From positions 2,356,001 to 2,420,000 of the forward strand of contig OY969783.1 of NCBI GenBank assembly GCA_963702995.1: a stretch of 64,000 nt of DNA, read 5' to 3'. This stretch comes from MFD04580-c1 sp963702995 (GTDB lineage: Bacteria; Planctomycetota; Phycisphaerae; Tepidisphaerales; Tepidisphaeraceae). Made by a program: the position numbers and the translations under genes. The number at the start of each line of letters is the position of its first letter. Positions within the stretch are counted from its first letter, which is position 1. The notes under the pieces were generated by a model. It searched no databases. It was not told the origin of the DNA and was given only the letters and a program-made list of their open reading frames with translations. Positions 11,427 to 20,851 of the stretch are shown here, piece by piece.

Positions 11427-12497
11427 ATGGCTAAACAAGACAAAAAGCAGCGTCACGAAGCGAAGCGCAAGGCGAAGCGATTGGAAGCCCGCCGCCGCGA
11501 CGCCGTGAGCCCTGTCAAGCGCCTGGCCGATTCCAAGTACGAACCCGAGTGCTGGATGTCCGACGGAACCCACGGCCAGATCCAGATGTTTGCCCACAAG
11601 CTGGGGGGCGGCCTGTCGGGGGCCGCGTTTTTCCTGCTGGACCGAGGGGTCGTCGGGCTGAAAGACGGTTGGGCGCGGGTGCCGCTCGGCCGCGAGGAGT
11701 TCAAGGAGATGCTCGATTCATCGGCTGCCAACGGGATCCCCATGCGCCCGGCGACTCCCGAGGAGCTTCGCCGCTTCGTCGCCGGCGGGGCGCGTTGGGC
11801 GCACGACAACGGGATGAGGCTCCCACCCGACTGGCTGAAGGCGGCGTCCCTGATCGGCGGTGTGGGCGACTGGGCCTCCGCCGACGTCCCCCCGTTCTTC
11901 ATCAAAGAGTTCGCCGGTCACCCGGAAGACCTCCGTCAGCGATTGATCGGGGAATCGTTCCAGTCGTTCGTGGCGCGACGCGACATCCGCTTTCTCTTCA
12001 GTGATGCCGCACCGATCCGGGACGAGCCCGGCGTTAGAATCATCAAACCGGACGAGGACGACGAGTTCGACGATGAGGATGAAAAGGCGAGCGAGAGGTT
12101 TGAGGCCGCGCTTGAAAGTCTCCCGATCGGATACCTCCATCTGCTCTTGCATCATTATGGCCCAGCCGCCGCCCCGCTGGCCGACGAGACGTCAAGATGG
12201 CTGCTGGCACGCGGTGAGGCGCCGTCGTCCGAGCTTGTGCAGGGGTGGAAGTCCCTGATCGTGGCGTGCCTGCTCGCGGAGGTTCAGCGGCCCGGGAGTA
12301 GCAGAGACGAGTTCGTCGAATGGAGCGACGGGATTCTGGCAGGGCTGCTCCGGCGAACCCCATTCGATCGTTATGAGGAACACCAGCGCGCCGTCGAGCA
12401 GTCCCTTGAATATCTGGGAACGAACCCCAACATGATGGCGGAAGCCATCGCCAAGTATGTCGATGGGCCTCCGCCAAAAGCTTCCAAGAACCGTTGA
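11427..12497 (+). CDS. hypothetical protein, 356 residues, unrecognised family
   Basis: Starts at ATG 11427 after AAAAGGA; the frame is open upstream but only the internal ATG has a ribosome site. The first 30 residues are strongly basic (MAKQDKKQRHEAKRKAKRLE). A region then follows containing GQIQMFAHKLGGGLSGAAFFLLDRG and GLKDGWARVPL, a Trp-rich middle, an acidic stretch (DEDDEFDDEDEKASERFEAA) and a helical C-terminus with HLLLHHYGP. No signal peptide or membrane helix is visible, so it is probably cytoplasmic. I do not recognise a catalytic motif. Confidence 0.75.
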   Translation: MAKQDKKQRHEAKRKAKRLEARRRDAVSPVKRLADSKYEPECWMSDGTHGQIQMFAHKLGGGLSGAAFFLLDRGVVGLKDGWARVPLGREEFKEMLDSSAANGIPMRPATPEELRRFVAGGARWAHDNGMRLPPDWLKAASLIGGVGDWASADVPPFFIKEFAGHPEDLRQRLIGESFQSFVARRDIRFLFSDAAPIRDEPGVRIIKPDEDDEFDDEDEKASERFEAALESLPIGYLHLLLHHYGPAAAPLADETSRWLLARGEAPSSELVQGWKSLIVACLLAEVQRPGSSRDEFVEWSDGILAGLLRRTPFDRYEEHQRAVEQSLEYLGTNPNMMAEAIAKYVDGPPPKASKNR

Positions 12498-12611
12498 CCG
12501 ACCTCAGACGTCTTGTCGGTTCGGCTGGCTCGAATCCCCGGGACGGGCCGCTTACCCGCGGCCGGCCGTGCCGCGACTACCTTCCAAACGCCGCGCGACG
12601 TGACGACACGA

Positions 12612-13208
12612 TCAGCGGTTCCCAATCGCCTTAGCGCGGGCGACCGCGACCATGGCGGCCATCGACTCCCGCCCGAACCGCCTTTGAAGTCCACGCACCC
12701 ACGGCGTGCCGAGCCGCGCGAGCAAGTGGCGAGGTCGCGAGAAGGCGAAGATATCGAACCAGACGCTGTCATCGTCTCGGTCCCATTCCACGAGAAATCG
12801 CTCCTCCCCAGTCTCGGCATGGCCGGGAAGCGTGCCGTACGCAAACCCAAAGACCGACTTCGTTCCAACCACGTTGTCTACCACGTAGACAATTCGGCAT
12901 GCGTTGAGCCACCAGGAACCGAGGGACCGCGCCGCCACCGCGACCACGCTCCCCGCTCGAACCGGGCCTGGCTCGGGCCATACGTCCATCCAACCGAGGC
13001 GATAGTGATCGAATCGCGCCAGAGCCGCCTTTGCCGCCTCGAAGACCGACTTTCCCGAGCCTAAATGAGTGCGGTGATGATCCACGCTGCACCCGGGCGG
13101 AGGAGCACCCGCCGTAGCGCCCACCGCCGCGTAGCTGAATGAAAGCGTTGACTGCGATTCCAGGAAACTCCGAACAGTGTCCGCCGTCGGCTTGCGAAAA
13201 GAGATCAT
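12612..13208 (-). CDS. DUF1990 (UPF0548) family protein
   Basis: A 198-residue protein. LSFSYAAVGATAG, then CSVDHHRTHLGSGKSVFEAA, FDHYRLGWMDVWPE, and the C-terminal FGFAYGTLPGHAETGEERF followed by VEWDRDDDSVWFDIFAFSRP are the hallmarks of DUF1990, a small soluble family with a probable ligand-binding barrel and no assigned reaction. Start ATG at 13208 has AGGTGG upstream. It is transcribed away from the preceding hypothetical gene and shares no clear operon. A family-level call is safe; a function cannot be given. Confidence 0.88.
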   Translation of the reverse strand: MISFRKPTADTVRSFLESQSTLSFSYAAVGATAGAPPPGCSVDHHRTHLGSGKSVFEAAKAALARFDHYRLGWMDVWPEPGPVRAGSVVAVAARSLGSWWLNACRIVYVVDNVVGTKSVFGFAYGTLPGHAETGEERFLVEWDRDDDSVWFDIFAFSRPRHLLARLGTPWVRGLQRRFGRESMAAMVAVARAKAIGNR

Positions 13209-13372
13209 CGAGCGCCACCTGATCGGCGTGGAACGCGGGAAGAGTCAGCGGTGATAAGCAGGGTTCGCTGCGTGGTTGGCTTGTCGATGGATGCCATCTG
13301 AAGCCCCGCCGCAGTCCGTCGGCGGCCGCTCATTCGCCGCCTCATACGTAAAGCCACACCACCCAGCGGCCG

Positions 13373-13768
13373 TCAAGTCTGGTACTGCTCGTCGGTCACC
13401 TTCTCCATCCACTGAACCGCCGCGCCGTCCAGCTTTTCCTGGATGGCGATGTGCGTCATGGCCGTCGTCCGTGACGCGCCGTGCCAGTGCTTTTCGCCAG
13501 GGGGGAACCAGACGACATCTCCGGGCCGGATTTCTTCCACCGGCCCGCCCAGCCGCTGCGCCCGTCCGAGGCCGGCGGTCACGATCAACGTCTGCCCGAG
13601 CGGATGCGTGTGCCAGGCGGTTCGAGCGCCCGGTTCAAAGGTCACGCTCGCGCCGCTCACCCGCGCCGGTTCGGTCCGGTCGAACAGCGGGTCGATCCGC
13701 ACCGTGCCTGTGAACCAGTCGGCGGGCCCTTTGCCGGACGGGTTTGATCCGCTTCGGTTGATCTCCAT
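13373..13768 (-). CDS. cupin-domain protein
   Basis: A 131-residue single cupin. Motif 1 is visible in TAWHTHPLGQTLIVTAGLGR (two His and a Glu-equivalent position) and motif 2 in PGDVVWFPPGEKHWHGAS. Together they supply the His ligands of a metal site. The sequence resembles the small cupins often annotated as mandelonitrile-lyase-like or carboxymuconolactone-associated. Start ATG 13768 (MEINRSGSN) is preferred because AAGGGA precedes it; an upstream in-frame start would add 32 residues without a ribosome site. Substrate unknown. Confidence 0.85.
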   Translation of the reverse strand: MEINRSGSNPSGKGPADWFTGTVRIDPLFDRTEPARVSGASVTFEPGARTAWHTHPLGQTLIVTAGLGRAQRLGGPVEEIRPGDVVWFPPGEKHWHGASRTTAMTHIAIQEKLDGAAVQWMEKVTDEQYQT

Positions 13769-14051
13769 GGGAATTCCCTTAACAAGTGAATCGATCGCGC
13801 GGCCGCGTGAGCAGTCGCGCGCCGGCGCCGCACGAACCGATCGTGATTGACTGGTGAGAAGCACAATAGGCGGCCGCGCGCCGCCAGGGCTATGACAATA
13901 TTCACGGTTCCTCGACCCGCCCGTCGAATCCCGGCTCCGACGTGGACGAACCCAATGCGTTCCCCACGCCGTCGCGTCTCACCGAAAAGCCGTCGGCGCC
14001 GACGCGGTGGCCCTGGTGTTCAAACCCGCTGCCCGGCGCTACCATCACTCC

Positions 14052-14726
14052 ATGAAAATCGACCCGGCCAACCAAACGACCGCCGACAATTACAAGATCT
14101 TGACGAATCTGGTCGTCCCCCGGCCGATCGCGTGGGTGACCAGCCTGAGCCAGACGGGCGTCGTCAACCTGGCGCCGTTCAGCTTTTTCAATGCGGTGGG
14201 GAGTGATCCGTTGTACGTCGTGATCGGAATCGGGACCCGAGACAGCGGCACGCCGAAGGACACAGCCAGGAACATTCTCGAGAGCGGCGAATTCGTGGTG
14301 AACCTCGTAACGGAGGACCTGCTCGGCGCCATGAACATTTCGGCGGCCGACTTCCCGCCGGACAAGAGCGAACTGGCGGCCGCCGGCCTGACCACCGCGC
14401 CTTCCGTTCACATCAAGACGCCGCGTCTGGCCGAGTCGCAGGCCAGCCTCGAATGCAGGCTCTTCCAGTCCGTTCCCCTCGGCGCCGCCACGCTGTTGAT
14501 TGGCGAAGTGATCATGTTCCACGTCGCCGACGTGCTTCTCGGCCCGCGCTTTCACATCAACCACTTCGCGCCGATCGGCCGCCTCGGCTCCCCCTCCACG
14601 TACTGCCGCACGACCGACCGCTTTGAGCTTCCGCGCATGACATATCGTGGGTGGGAGGAGAAGCGAGTAGAGGACTCGGTGGACGTCGCACGAAGTCTGC
14701 GGCCGCTGCTCGTCTACAAGGGATGA
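14052..14726 (+). CDS. flavin reductase-like (FMN-binding split barrel) protein
   Basis: A 224-residue member of the flavin reductase-like family. LVVPRPIAWVTSLSQTGVVN and LAPFSFFNAVGSDP form the FMN-binding strand-loop, followed by GTPKDTARNILESGEFVVNL and MNISAADFPPDKSEL. This is the longer subfamily (often called DUF447/YwrF-like) with a C-terminal SPSTYCRTTDRFELPRMTY. It should bind FMN and reduce it or a small partner substrate; the partner is not evident. Start ATG 14052 gives the usual MKIDP opening. The gene ends 24 bases before a 25-bp perfect inverted repeat that could act as its terminator. Confidence 0.85.
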   Translation: MKIDPANQTTADNYKILTNLVVPRPIAWVTSLSQTGVVNLAPFSFFNAVGSDPLYVVIGIGTRDSGTPKDTARNILESGEFVVNLVTEDLLGAMNISAADFPPDKSELAAAGLTTAPSVHIKTPRLAESQASLECRLFQSVPLGAATLLIGEVIMFHVADVLLGPRFHINHFAPIGRLGSPSTYCRTTDRFELPRMTYRGWEEKRVEDSVDVARSLRPLLVYKG

Positions 14727-14749
14727 AGGACGGGAGGATGCGAGCCCCG

Positions 14750-14827
14750 GTAGCAGGCACACTCCGTGTGCCGTGGCCCGCCGTCGATAGCTGTTCGGGC
14801 GGACGGCACACGGAGTGTGCCTGCTAC
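14750..14827. repeat. GTAGCAGGCACAC repeat, hairpin form
   Basis: Two 25-base arms (14750-14774 and 14803-14827) are perfect reverse complements, beginning GTAGCAGGCACACTCC and ending GTGTGCCTGCTAC, around a 28-base loop. Single or degenerate copies occur at 14868-14894, 23524-23549 and 37850-37939, so this is an interspersed family. The position just after a stop codon would let it work as a terminator. Confidence 0.8.
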
Positions 14828-14867
14828 TTTCGTTGTCGAGCGGGGACGGTTGGGTTGTCGAGCCTTT

Positions 14868-14894
14868 GTGGCAGGCGCACTCCGTGTGCCGCGG
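14868..14894 (+). repeat. GTAGCAGGCACAC repeat, single degenerate arm
   Basis: GTGGCAGGCGCACTCC then GTGTGCCGCGG: one arm of the family seen at 14750-14827, with two changes. No matching second arm was found nearby. Confidence 0.6.
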
Positions 14895-15032
14895 CCCGGC
14901 GTCGAGGGGCGCTCGAACACGTTCTTGCCCGACGCTCGTCCGCGCCGTGGGGATGATCCGAGGCACGGGGGCGGTCGGCGATGGGTGCGGCAAGTGGTGC
15001 GCGTCATTCGACCGGCCGCCCGGGATCAACTT

Positions 15033-15245
15033 ACACTACAGCGCAATTTGGCCAATGGAGCACAAGAAGAACGTCGAAATCCGAAGCACGAAAGCCGAAG
15101 GAATGAGAAATCGGGAAAGAAGAAACCGGATTCAAGCGCGAGAATTGATTTCCGCTTCGCCTTGGTCTGGAGTTCCTTGAGATTTCGTGCTTCGGATTTT
15201 CTGATTCGGGAAGGCTTGATGGCCGAATCCGCGCTGTAGTGCTAA
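15033..15245 (+). mobile_element. MITE-like element, copy 1 (about 213 bp)
   Basis: Bounded by ACACTACAGCGC on the left and GCGCTGTAGTGCTA on the right, near-perfect terminal inverted repeats. Inside, AAATCCGAAGCACGAAA and its reverse complement TTTCGTGCTTCGGATTT form a second, nested inverted repeat. There is no coding potential. Copies of the same length lie at 38429-38642 (same orientation inside) and 46069-46283 (inner part reversed). It sits between the flavin reductase gene and ilvD. Confidence 0.75.
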
Positions 15246-15359
15246 AAGGATGGGTGCGAATCGCGCGGGCGAGCCCGTGGCGACCCGCCCGCGCGTGCGG
15301 CGGGTTGCCGGGCGCTGCCGGGCGCGGGTTCGCAGGCGGCACCAATGGAGGCCCGACGA

Positions 15360-17078
15360 ATGACCCGCACCGCATCGCTGAACCCCTTTTCATCCCAGAT
15401 CACCCAGCCGCCGATCCAGGGGGCATCGCAGGCGATGTTGCTGGCGACTGGCTTGAGCGAGGCCGACCTGGACAAGCCGCAGGTCGGCATTGTCAGCGTC
15501 TGGCTCGAGGGCAACCCGTGCAATATGCACCTCAACACGCTGGCCGAGCACGTGAAGGCGGGCGCGACCGAGGCCGAATGCGTGGGGATGCGGTTCAACA
15601 CGATCGGCGTGAGCGACGGCATCTCGATGGGGACGGACGGGATGAGCTACTCGCTCCAGTCGCGCGACCTGATCGCGGACTCGATCGAGACGGTCATGTC
15701 GGCCCAGTGGTACGACGCCTTGGTGGCGATTCCCGGATGCGATAAGAACATGCCCGGCTGCGTGATGGCGATGGGCCGCCTGAATCGCCCGGCGATCATG
15801 GTCTACGGCGGGACGATCCGTGCGGGCTGCGCCGCGTTTCGCGGGGGCGACCAGAAGCTGGACATCGTCTCGGCGTTCCAGTCGTACGGGCAGAAGCTGG
15901 CGGGGTTGATCACAGAGGACGAGCGGAAGGAGATCGTCCGCCATTCATGCCCGGGGGCGGGCGCGTGCGGCGGGATGTACACGGCGAACACGATGTCGTC
16001 GTTCATCGAGTGCCTGGGGTTGTCGCTGCCGTTTTCGGCGTCGTTGCCGGCGGACGACCCGGGGAAGCTGGACGAGTGCCGCCGGGCCGGCCGCCATGCG
16101 CGGAAGCTGCTCGAGCTGGGACTCAAGCCGCGCGACATCGTGACCCGCCAGAGCTTCATCAATGCGATGCGGCTGACGATCGTGCTGGGCGGGCTCGACC
16201 AACGCGGTGCTTCATTCGATCGCGATGGCGCGGGCGTTCGAAGTCGAGTTGTCGATCAACGACTGGCAGAAGGTGAGCGACGAGACCCCCCTGCTGTCGG
16301 ATTTCAAGCCTTCGGGCAAGTTCGTGATGGAGGACCTGCACCAGATCGGCGGCGTCCCGGCGGTGATGAAGCTGCTGCTGGACGCGGGGATGATCGACGG
16401 GTCGCAGCGGACGGTGACGGGGAAGACCATCGCGGAGAACCTTGCGGAGGCGGAGCCCCTCGCGCCGTTCGGCGCGGGGGCGGGGAGACAGGAGATCGTC
16501 CATCCGCTGGGTCAGCCGATCAAGAAGGATGGCCACATCCGCATCCTGCGCGGCAACCTGGCGCCGCTGGGGAGCGTGGCGAAGATCACCGGCAAGGAGG
16601 GGATCCGGTTCCAGGGCCCGCCGCGCGTGTTCGACTGCGAGGAGGACATGCTCGACGGCCTGGCCAAGGGGCAGCATTCTCAAAGGGGACGTGGTCGATC
16701 ATCCGCTACGAAGGCCCCAAGGGCGGCCCGGGCATGCCGGAGATGCTCACCCCGACCAGCGCCATCGCCGGGGCGGGTTTGATCGACGGGGTGGCCCTGA
16801 TTACCGATGGGCGGTTCTCGGGCGGGTCGCACGGGTTCATCATCGGGCACATCACGCCCGAGGCGATCGAGGGTGGCCCCATCGCGCTGGTGAAGGAAGG
16901 GGATATCGTCACGATCGATGCCCAAGCGAACACGCTCGACTGCGACGTCACACCCGATGAAATGGCCCGCCGCCGCGCCGCCTGGAAGCAGCCCACGTAC
17001 AAGGCGACGCGCGGCACGCTCTACAAGTACATCAAGAACGTCAAGAACGCCTCTGAAGGGTGCGTGACCGACGAATAA
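15360..17078 (+). CDS. ilvD: dihydroxy-acid dehydratase IlvD, with small frameshifts
   Basis: Fe-S dehydratase of branched-chain amino acid synthesis, converting 2,3-dihydroxy-isovalerate and -methylvalerate to the 2-oxo acids. The N-terminal half is complete (PPIQGASQAMLLATGLSEAD, IPGCDKNMPGCVMAMGRLN, HSCPGAGACGGMYTANTMS), including the conserved Cys residues for the cluster. Near 16192-16196 an extra base moves the frame into TNAVLHSIAMARAFEVELS. Two further one-base gains near 16668-16672 and 16698-16700 restore the original frame for RYEGPKGGPGMPEMLTPTSA and TDGRFSGGSHGFIIGHITPE. Three gains leave the total in phase. Start ATG 15360 is chosen because GGAGG lies eight bases upstream; an ATG at 15345 is in frame. 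A palindrome at the stop codon is a likely terminator. Confidence 0.92.
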   Translation: MTRTASLNPFSSQITQPPIQGASQAMLLATGLSEADLDKPQVGIVSVWLEGNPCNMHLNTLAEHVKAGATEAECVGMRFNTIGVSDGISMGTDGMSYSLQSRDLIADSIETVMSAQWYDALVAIPGCDKNMPGCVMAMGRLNRPAIMVYGGTIRAGCAAFRGGDQKLDIVSAFQSYGQKLAGLITEDERKEIVRHSCPGAGACGGMYTANTMSSFIECLGLSLPFSASLPADDPGKLDECRRAGRHARKLLELGLKPRDIVTRQSFINAMRLTIVLGGLDQRGASFDRDGAGVRSRVVDQRLAEGERRDPPAVGFQAFGQVRDGGPAPDRRRPGGDEAAAGRGDDRRVAADGDGEDHRGEPCGGGAPRAVRRGGGETGDRPSAGSADQEGWPHPHPARQPGAAGERGEDHRQGGDPVPGPAARVRLRGGHARRPGQGAAFSKGTWSIIRYEGPKGGPGMPEMLTPTSAIAGAGLIDGVALITDGRFSGGSHGFIIGHITPEAIEGGPIALVKEGDIVTIDAQANTLDCDVTPDEMARRRAAWKQPTYKATRGTLYKYIKNVKNASEGCVTDE

Positions 17079-17097
17079 ACGGGGAGTCTCCCCGTTT
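17077..17097. terminator. palindrome at the ilvD stop codon
   Basis: AAACGGGGAG-T-CTCCCCGTTT is a perfect 10-bp dyad starting inside the ilvD stop codon. There is no long T tract. The same GGGGAGACTCCCC core occurs twice at 55247-55301, so it may be a repeat used as a terminator. Confidence 0.55.
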
Positions 17098-17473
17098 GAA
17101 GGCGGACCGGGCGCCGACAAAGCCCGGGGATCCCGAATTCCTTTGACTATGGGGCCTTGGCAGGTATTCTTGCGACTGAATATGGCGGAACTGTCGGTGC
17201 CCTTCTGTGGCGTGCCGCTCAGGGGTGTTCTGAACTTGGCTTGACGCTTCGCGCGGATCGCTTAGACGATGGCGCGATCATCAGTTGCAAGAGGGAGGAC
17301 AGGCCCGAGCGGGAACGGTGGGATTATGTCGTCCGCGGCCGCTCGGCGTTGAGCACGCGGCCCCCCCCCCGCACGTCCCCGCCCCCGATCGACATTCGCG
17401 TCGCGCGTCTCAATCGGATCCTTTGACTGTTACCGGTCCTGACTGAATTCTTGGCGCTGTTGGAGGCCTTTGT
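17098..17473. other. intergenic, no gene seen
   Basis: A roughly 375-base stretch. It contains an open frame of about 90 codons (17157-17426) without a start or composition typical of its neighbours, and a run of ten C near 17363. I do not believe it codes. The ribosome site GGAGG for the next gene is at 17461-17465. Confidence 0.4.
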
Positions 17474-20400
17474 ATGGGTGGAACGTCTCGCGAAGTCCGC
17501 GTAGAGCGTCTTGAAGGCCGGCGATTGTTCAGCACGATCGCCATGTTTTATAACGCCAGCTATGTCAACACGAGCCCGAATGCGGCCACCGGCGACAGCT
17601 ATAACCTGCTCTTCCAGCTCGTCAAGCAGGGTAACCTGGTCAACACCTTCTCGGCGACCGACGCCACCGGCTTCCACAACGGCCTGAATAACGCGAGCGT
17701 GCTGGTGATCCCCGCCCTCGACAAGGCGGACCTCGCCTCGGTCCTGAGCCCGGCCACGATCACTGAGATCCAGACCTTCGTCACCAATGGCGGCGGCGTG
17801 CTGGTCGCTGGCGACCCGCAGGGGCGCGACACCGCCTTTCTCGACACCGTCTTCGGGTATGCGGGCTTCAACAGCCCCGCCAACCCACCCACCGGCAATT
17901 ACGCGCTGAACCCCGGCGGCTCCTCGGGGACCGTCTTCTCCGGCGGCTACTCCCTTTCGCGCAACAACAACGATTACCCCGTCGCAACCGAGGACCTGCC
18001 GGTCGGCTCCAAGTCGATCTTCCAGCAGGCCGTCCCGCTTGGCGGGGCGACGGCCGTCGCCCTGTTGCCGTATGCCGGCAAGAACCAGGTCGCCTACCTC
18101 TCATGGGACTACACGAATGGCGGCCCGAGTGGCACGCAGAACGGCAACTGGAACACCGCGCTGTCGCAGGTCGTTGACCAGTTGACCGGCAAGTTCACGC
18201 CGGCGGCCGTCGCTTTCATCACCCAGCCGACCACCGTGGCGGCCGGCACCGCCATCGACCCGGCGGTGCTTGTCGCCGTCGTGGATGTCAACGGCAACAT
18301 CGTGCCGTCAGACCTCTCATCGATCAACATTTCGATCCTCAGCGGCCCGACGGGCGGGACGATCTCCGGCGCCTCAACGGTGCCCGACATCAACGGCGTT
18401 TCGACCTTCGCCAACCTGCGCTTCACCGTCGCGGGGGACTATCAGCTCCTCGCCACCGACATCGGCTTCTTCGGTTTCCAGCAGCTTCAGACGGCGACGT
18501 CGATCCTGTTCACGGTCCACGCGGCCTCTCCGGCGCAGCTTGTTTACGCCTCCGAGCCGTCGAACGTCACCGCGGGCGTCCCCTTCGCCCCTTCGGTCGT
18601 GGTCAATGTGGACGACGCCTACGGCAACCTCGTGACGACCGACATCTCCCCGATCACGATCAATGTCGCATCGGGTCCTCCGGGCGCGACGACCAGTGGC
18701 ACGACCACTGTCAACGCTGTGAACGGCGTGGCGACGTTCGACAACCTGACGCTGACCCGCGCCGCCGGCTACATCTATACGCTCGTCGCGACCGACGGGC
18801 AGCTTGCGGCCGCCGTCTCCACGCCGCTCAGCGTGACGCCGGCCGCCCCGACGATGCTCGCCTTCGCCACCCCGGTTGCCGACGGCACCGTGAACTCGGC
18901 CATCGCCCCGGTGGTGATCGACGTCACCGACCCGTTCGGCAACACCGTCACGTCGAGCAATTTCCCCGTCGCCATCGCCATCGCGTCGGCCGGCCGGCGG
19001 GCCCTTACGGGCTCAACCGTCCTTACCGCCTACAGCGGCGTCGCGACGTTCAACAACCTTATCTTCAGCCTTCCCGGCCAGTACACCCTGGCCGCCACGG
19101 CGACCGGCCTGACGGGCACGACGTCGTCCACCTTCAACGTCGTCGCTGACGTGCCGAATAAGCTCGCCTTCGCCACCCAGCCGTCAACGGTGACGGCCGG
19201 CAACGTGATCGCACCGGCCATCGTGGTCAACGTCCTTGATGTCAATGGGGCGATTGTCACCACCGACAACTCGACGGTCACGCTCTCCATTTCGAGCGGC
19301 CCTTTGGGAGCGGCGCTCGGCGGGACGGTGACGGCCCAGGCCGTGAACGGCGTGGCGACGTTCAACAACGTGATCCTCACCGCGGCCGGCAACTACCAGT
19401 TGACCGCGTCGGATGGGGCGATCGCGACCGCCCTTTCGGCCACGTTCACGGTGATCCCGGCGGCCGCCACGCAACTGGCTTTCAGCACGATCCCGACGAC
19501 GATCAACCCCGGCGTGATCCTGAACCCCGCCGTCGCCGTGGGGGTGCTGGACAAGTTCGGCAACGTCGTCACCACCGATACCTCGTTCATCACGATCGCC
19601 TTGGCCTCCTTCCCAACCGGCGGCGCCCTCACCGGCACGACGACCGTGAAGGCCGTCAAGGGCGTTGCCCGATTCACGACGCTCTCGCTCTCGGCGCTGG
19701 GCGCCTATACGTTCAAGGCGACGGATGGCGCTCTCACGCCGGCCACCTCGACCCCCATCACCGTCACCCCGGTGAAGCCGGTGCAGTTGCTCTTCTCGAC
19801 CCAGCCAACATCGGTCGCCGCCAAGGCGGTCATGACGCCGGCGGTCGTCCTGCGGCTGGCTGACAGCTTTGGCACCGCCGTGACGGGCGTCACCTCGCCC
19901 GTGACGCTGAAGATTCTGACCGGCCCCACCGGCGGCACGATCGGCGGCACGCTGACCGTCAACGCGGTTAACGGCGTGGCGACCTTCAGCAACCTGACCT
20001 TCTCGACGCCGGGGACTTATACGCTTGGCGCCACCTCGGGGACGCTGGTGTCGGTGCCTTCCAGTTTGTTCGTGGTGGCCGGGAGCACTTCGGCGAAGCT
20101 GGTCGTCTTCAATCAGCCGACGAACGGCGTCGCAGGGAAGGCGCTCGGTTCAATCGTCATTCACATCACCGACGCGGCCGGCAACCTGGTCCCCACGGAT
20201 ACCTCCGCCGTCACCATCACCGTCTCCGCCGGGCCGCAGGGCGGCGTCGTGAGTGGCACGGCCACAGTGAATGCCGTCGGCGGCATCGCCACCTTCAACA
20301 ATGTGGTGCTGACGACCTCCGGCAGCTACATCCTGCGTGTCTCGGACGGCCTGCTGGTCGGCACCGATCTAAAGCCGATCGCCATCGCGGTCGCCCCGGC

Positions 20401-20692
20401 CGCGAAGCTGGTCTTCGCGGTCCAGCCCAAGGGCGGGCTCATCGGCAACGCCATCACGGTGAAAATCGAGATCGAGGACGCGTACGGCAATATCGTCCAG
20501 AACCCGGCTGTCACCGTGTCGCTGGGGGTTGCGAGTGGCCCCGGGACCTTCACCGGCCCCAACATGGCCACCTCTGTGCTGGGCTTTGCCACGTTCGCCG
20601 GGCTGAAGTTTTCGTCGAAAGGGACTTACACCCTCAGGGCGATTGCGAACCCCCTGGCGTCCGCCCTCTCCGCGGCCTTCATTCTTATCTGA
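17474..20692 (+). CDS. large exported protein with eight Ig-like repeats and LEGR-type N-terminus
   Basis: 1072 residues, starting at ATG 17474 after GGAGG. The first 20 residues contain VERLEGRRLFST, the planctomycete LEPR-XLL-like motif. Residues about 20-240 form one domain (ASVLVIPALDKADL, FVTNGGGVLVAGDPQGRDTA) that resembles a glutamine-amidotransferase-like or DUF4350-type fold. Then follow eight repeats of about 105 residues, each opening like KLAFATQPSTVTAGNVIAP and closing like NGVATFNNLTL...YTLTATDG, which is a bacterial Ig-like / filamin-type beta-sandwich. It is probably a surface or extracellular-matrix protein. Repeats differ enough that recent expansion is unlikely. Confidence 0.85.
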   Translation: MGGTSREVRVERLEGRRLFSTIAMFYNASYVNTSPNAATGDSYNLLFQLVKQGNLVNTFSATDATGFHNGLNNASVLVIPALDKADLASVLSPATITEIQTFVTNGGGVLVAGDPQGRDTAFLDTVFGYAGFNSPANPPTGNYALNPGGSSGTVFSGGYSLSRNNNDYPVATEDLPVGSKSIFQQAVPLGGATAVALLPYAGKNQVAYLSWDYTNGGPSGTQNGNWNTALSQVVDQLTGKFTPAAVAFITQPTTVAAGTAIDPAVLVAVVDVNGNIVPSDLSSINISILSGPTGGTISGASTVPDINGVSTFANLRFTVAGDYQLLATDIGFFGFQQLQTATSILFTVHAASPAQLVYASEPSNVTAGVPFAPSVVVNVDDAYGNLVTTDISPITINVASGPPGATTSGTTTVNAVNGVATFDNLTLTRAAGYIYTLVATDGQLAAAVSTPLSVTPAAPTMLAFATPVADGTVNSAIAPVVIDVTDPFGNTVTSSNFPVAIAIASAGRRALTGSTVLTAYSGVATFNNLIFSLPGQYTLAATATGLTGTTSSTFNVVADVPNKLAFATQPSTVTAGNVIAPAIVVNVLDVNGAIVTTDNSTVTLSISSGPLGAALGGTVTAQAVNGVATFNNVILTAAGNYQLTASDGAIATALSATFTVIPAAATQLAFSTIPTTINPGVILNPAVAVGVLDKFGNVVTTDTSFITIALASFPTGGALTGTTTVKAVKGVARFTTLSLSALGAYTFKATDGALTPATSTPITVTPVKPVQLLFSTQPTSVAAKAVMTPAVVLRLADSFGTAVTGVTSPVTLKILTGPTGGTIGGTLTVNAVNGVATFSNLTFSTPGTYTLGATSGTLVSVPSSLFVVAGSTSAKLVVFNQPTNGVAGKALGSIVIHITDAAGNLVPTDTSAVTITVSAGPQGGVVSGTATVNAVGGIATFNNVVLTTSGSYILRVSDGLLVGTDLKPIAIAVAPAAKLVFAVQPKGGLIGNAITVKIEIEDAYGNIVQNPAVTVSLGVASGPGTFTGPNMATSVLGFATFAGLKFSSKGTYTLRAIANPLASALSAAFILI

Positions 20693-20851
20693 TGTACCGG
20701 GAAGCGGCCTTGCCCTCGGTTGCCCGGCGCAGGGCCCTTTGCGTCGGCAAGGCGCGCTGTTGCGCCTGGCCGGACGGACTTCTCGCCGTCCCGCCGATCG
20801 CCGGCCGAGCGCGATCGTGGCGTTGTCGTTCGTTCCCCCAGGAGCCTCCGC

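Noticed and set aside
16190..16700. Programmed frameshifting in ilvD
   Set aside because: Three separate one-base gains at different contexts, no slippery heptamer with a downstream structure, and similar shifts in many other genes point to sequence error.
17157..17426. 90-codon open frame between ilvD and the Ig-repeat gene
   Set aside because: No start with a ribosome site, a Pro run from a C10 tract, and no similarity that I recognise.
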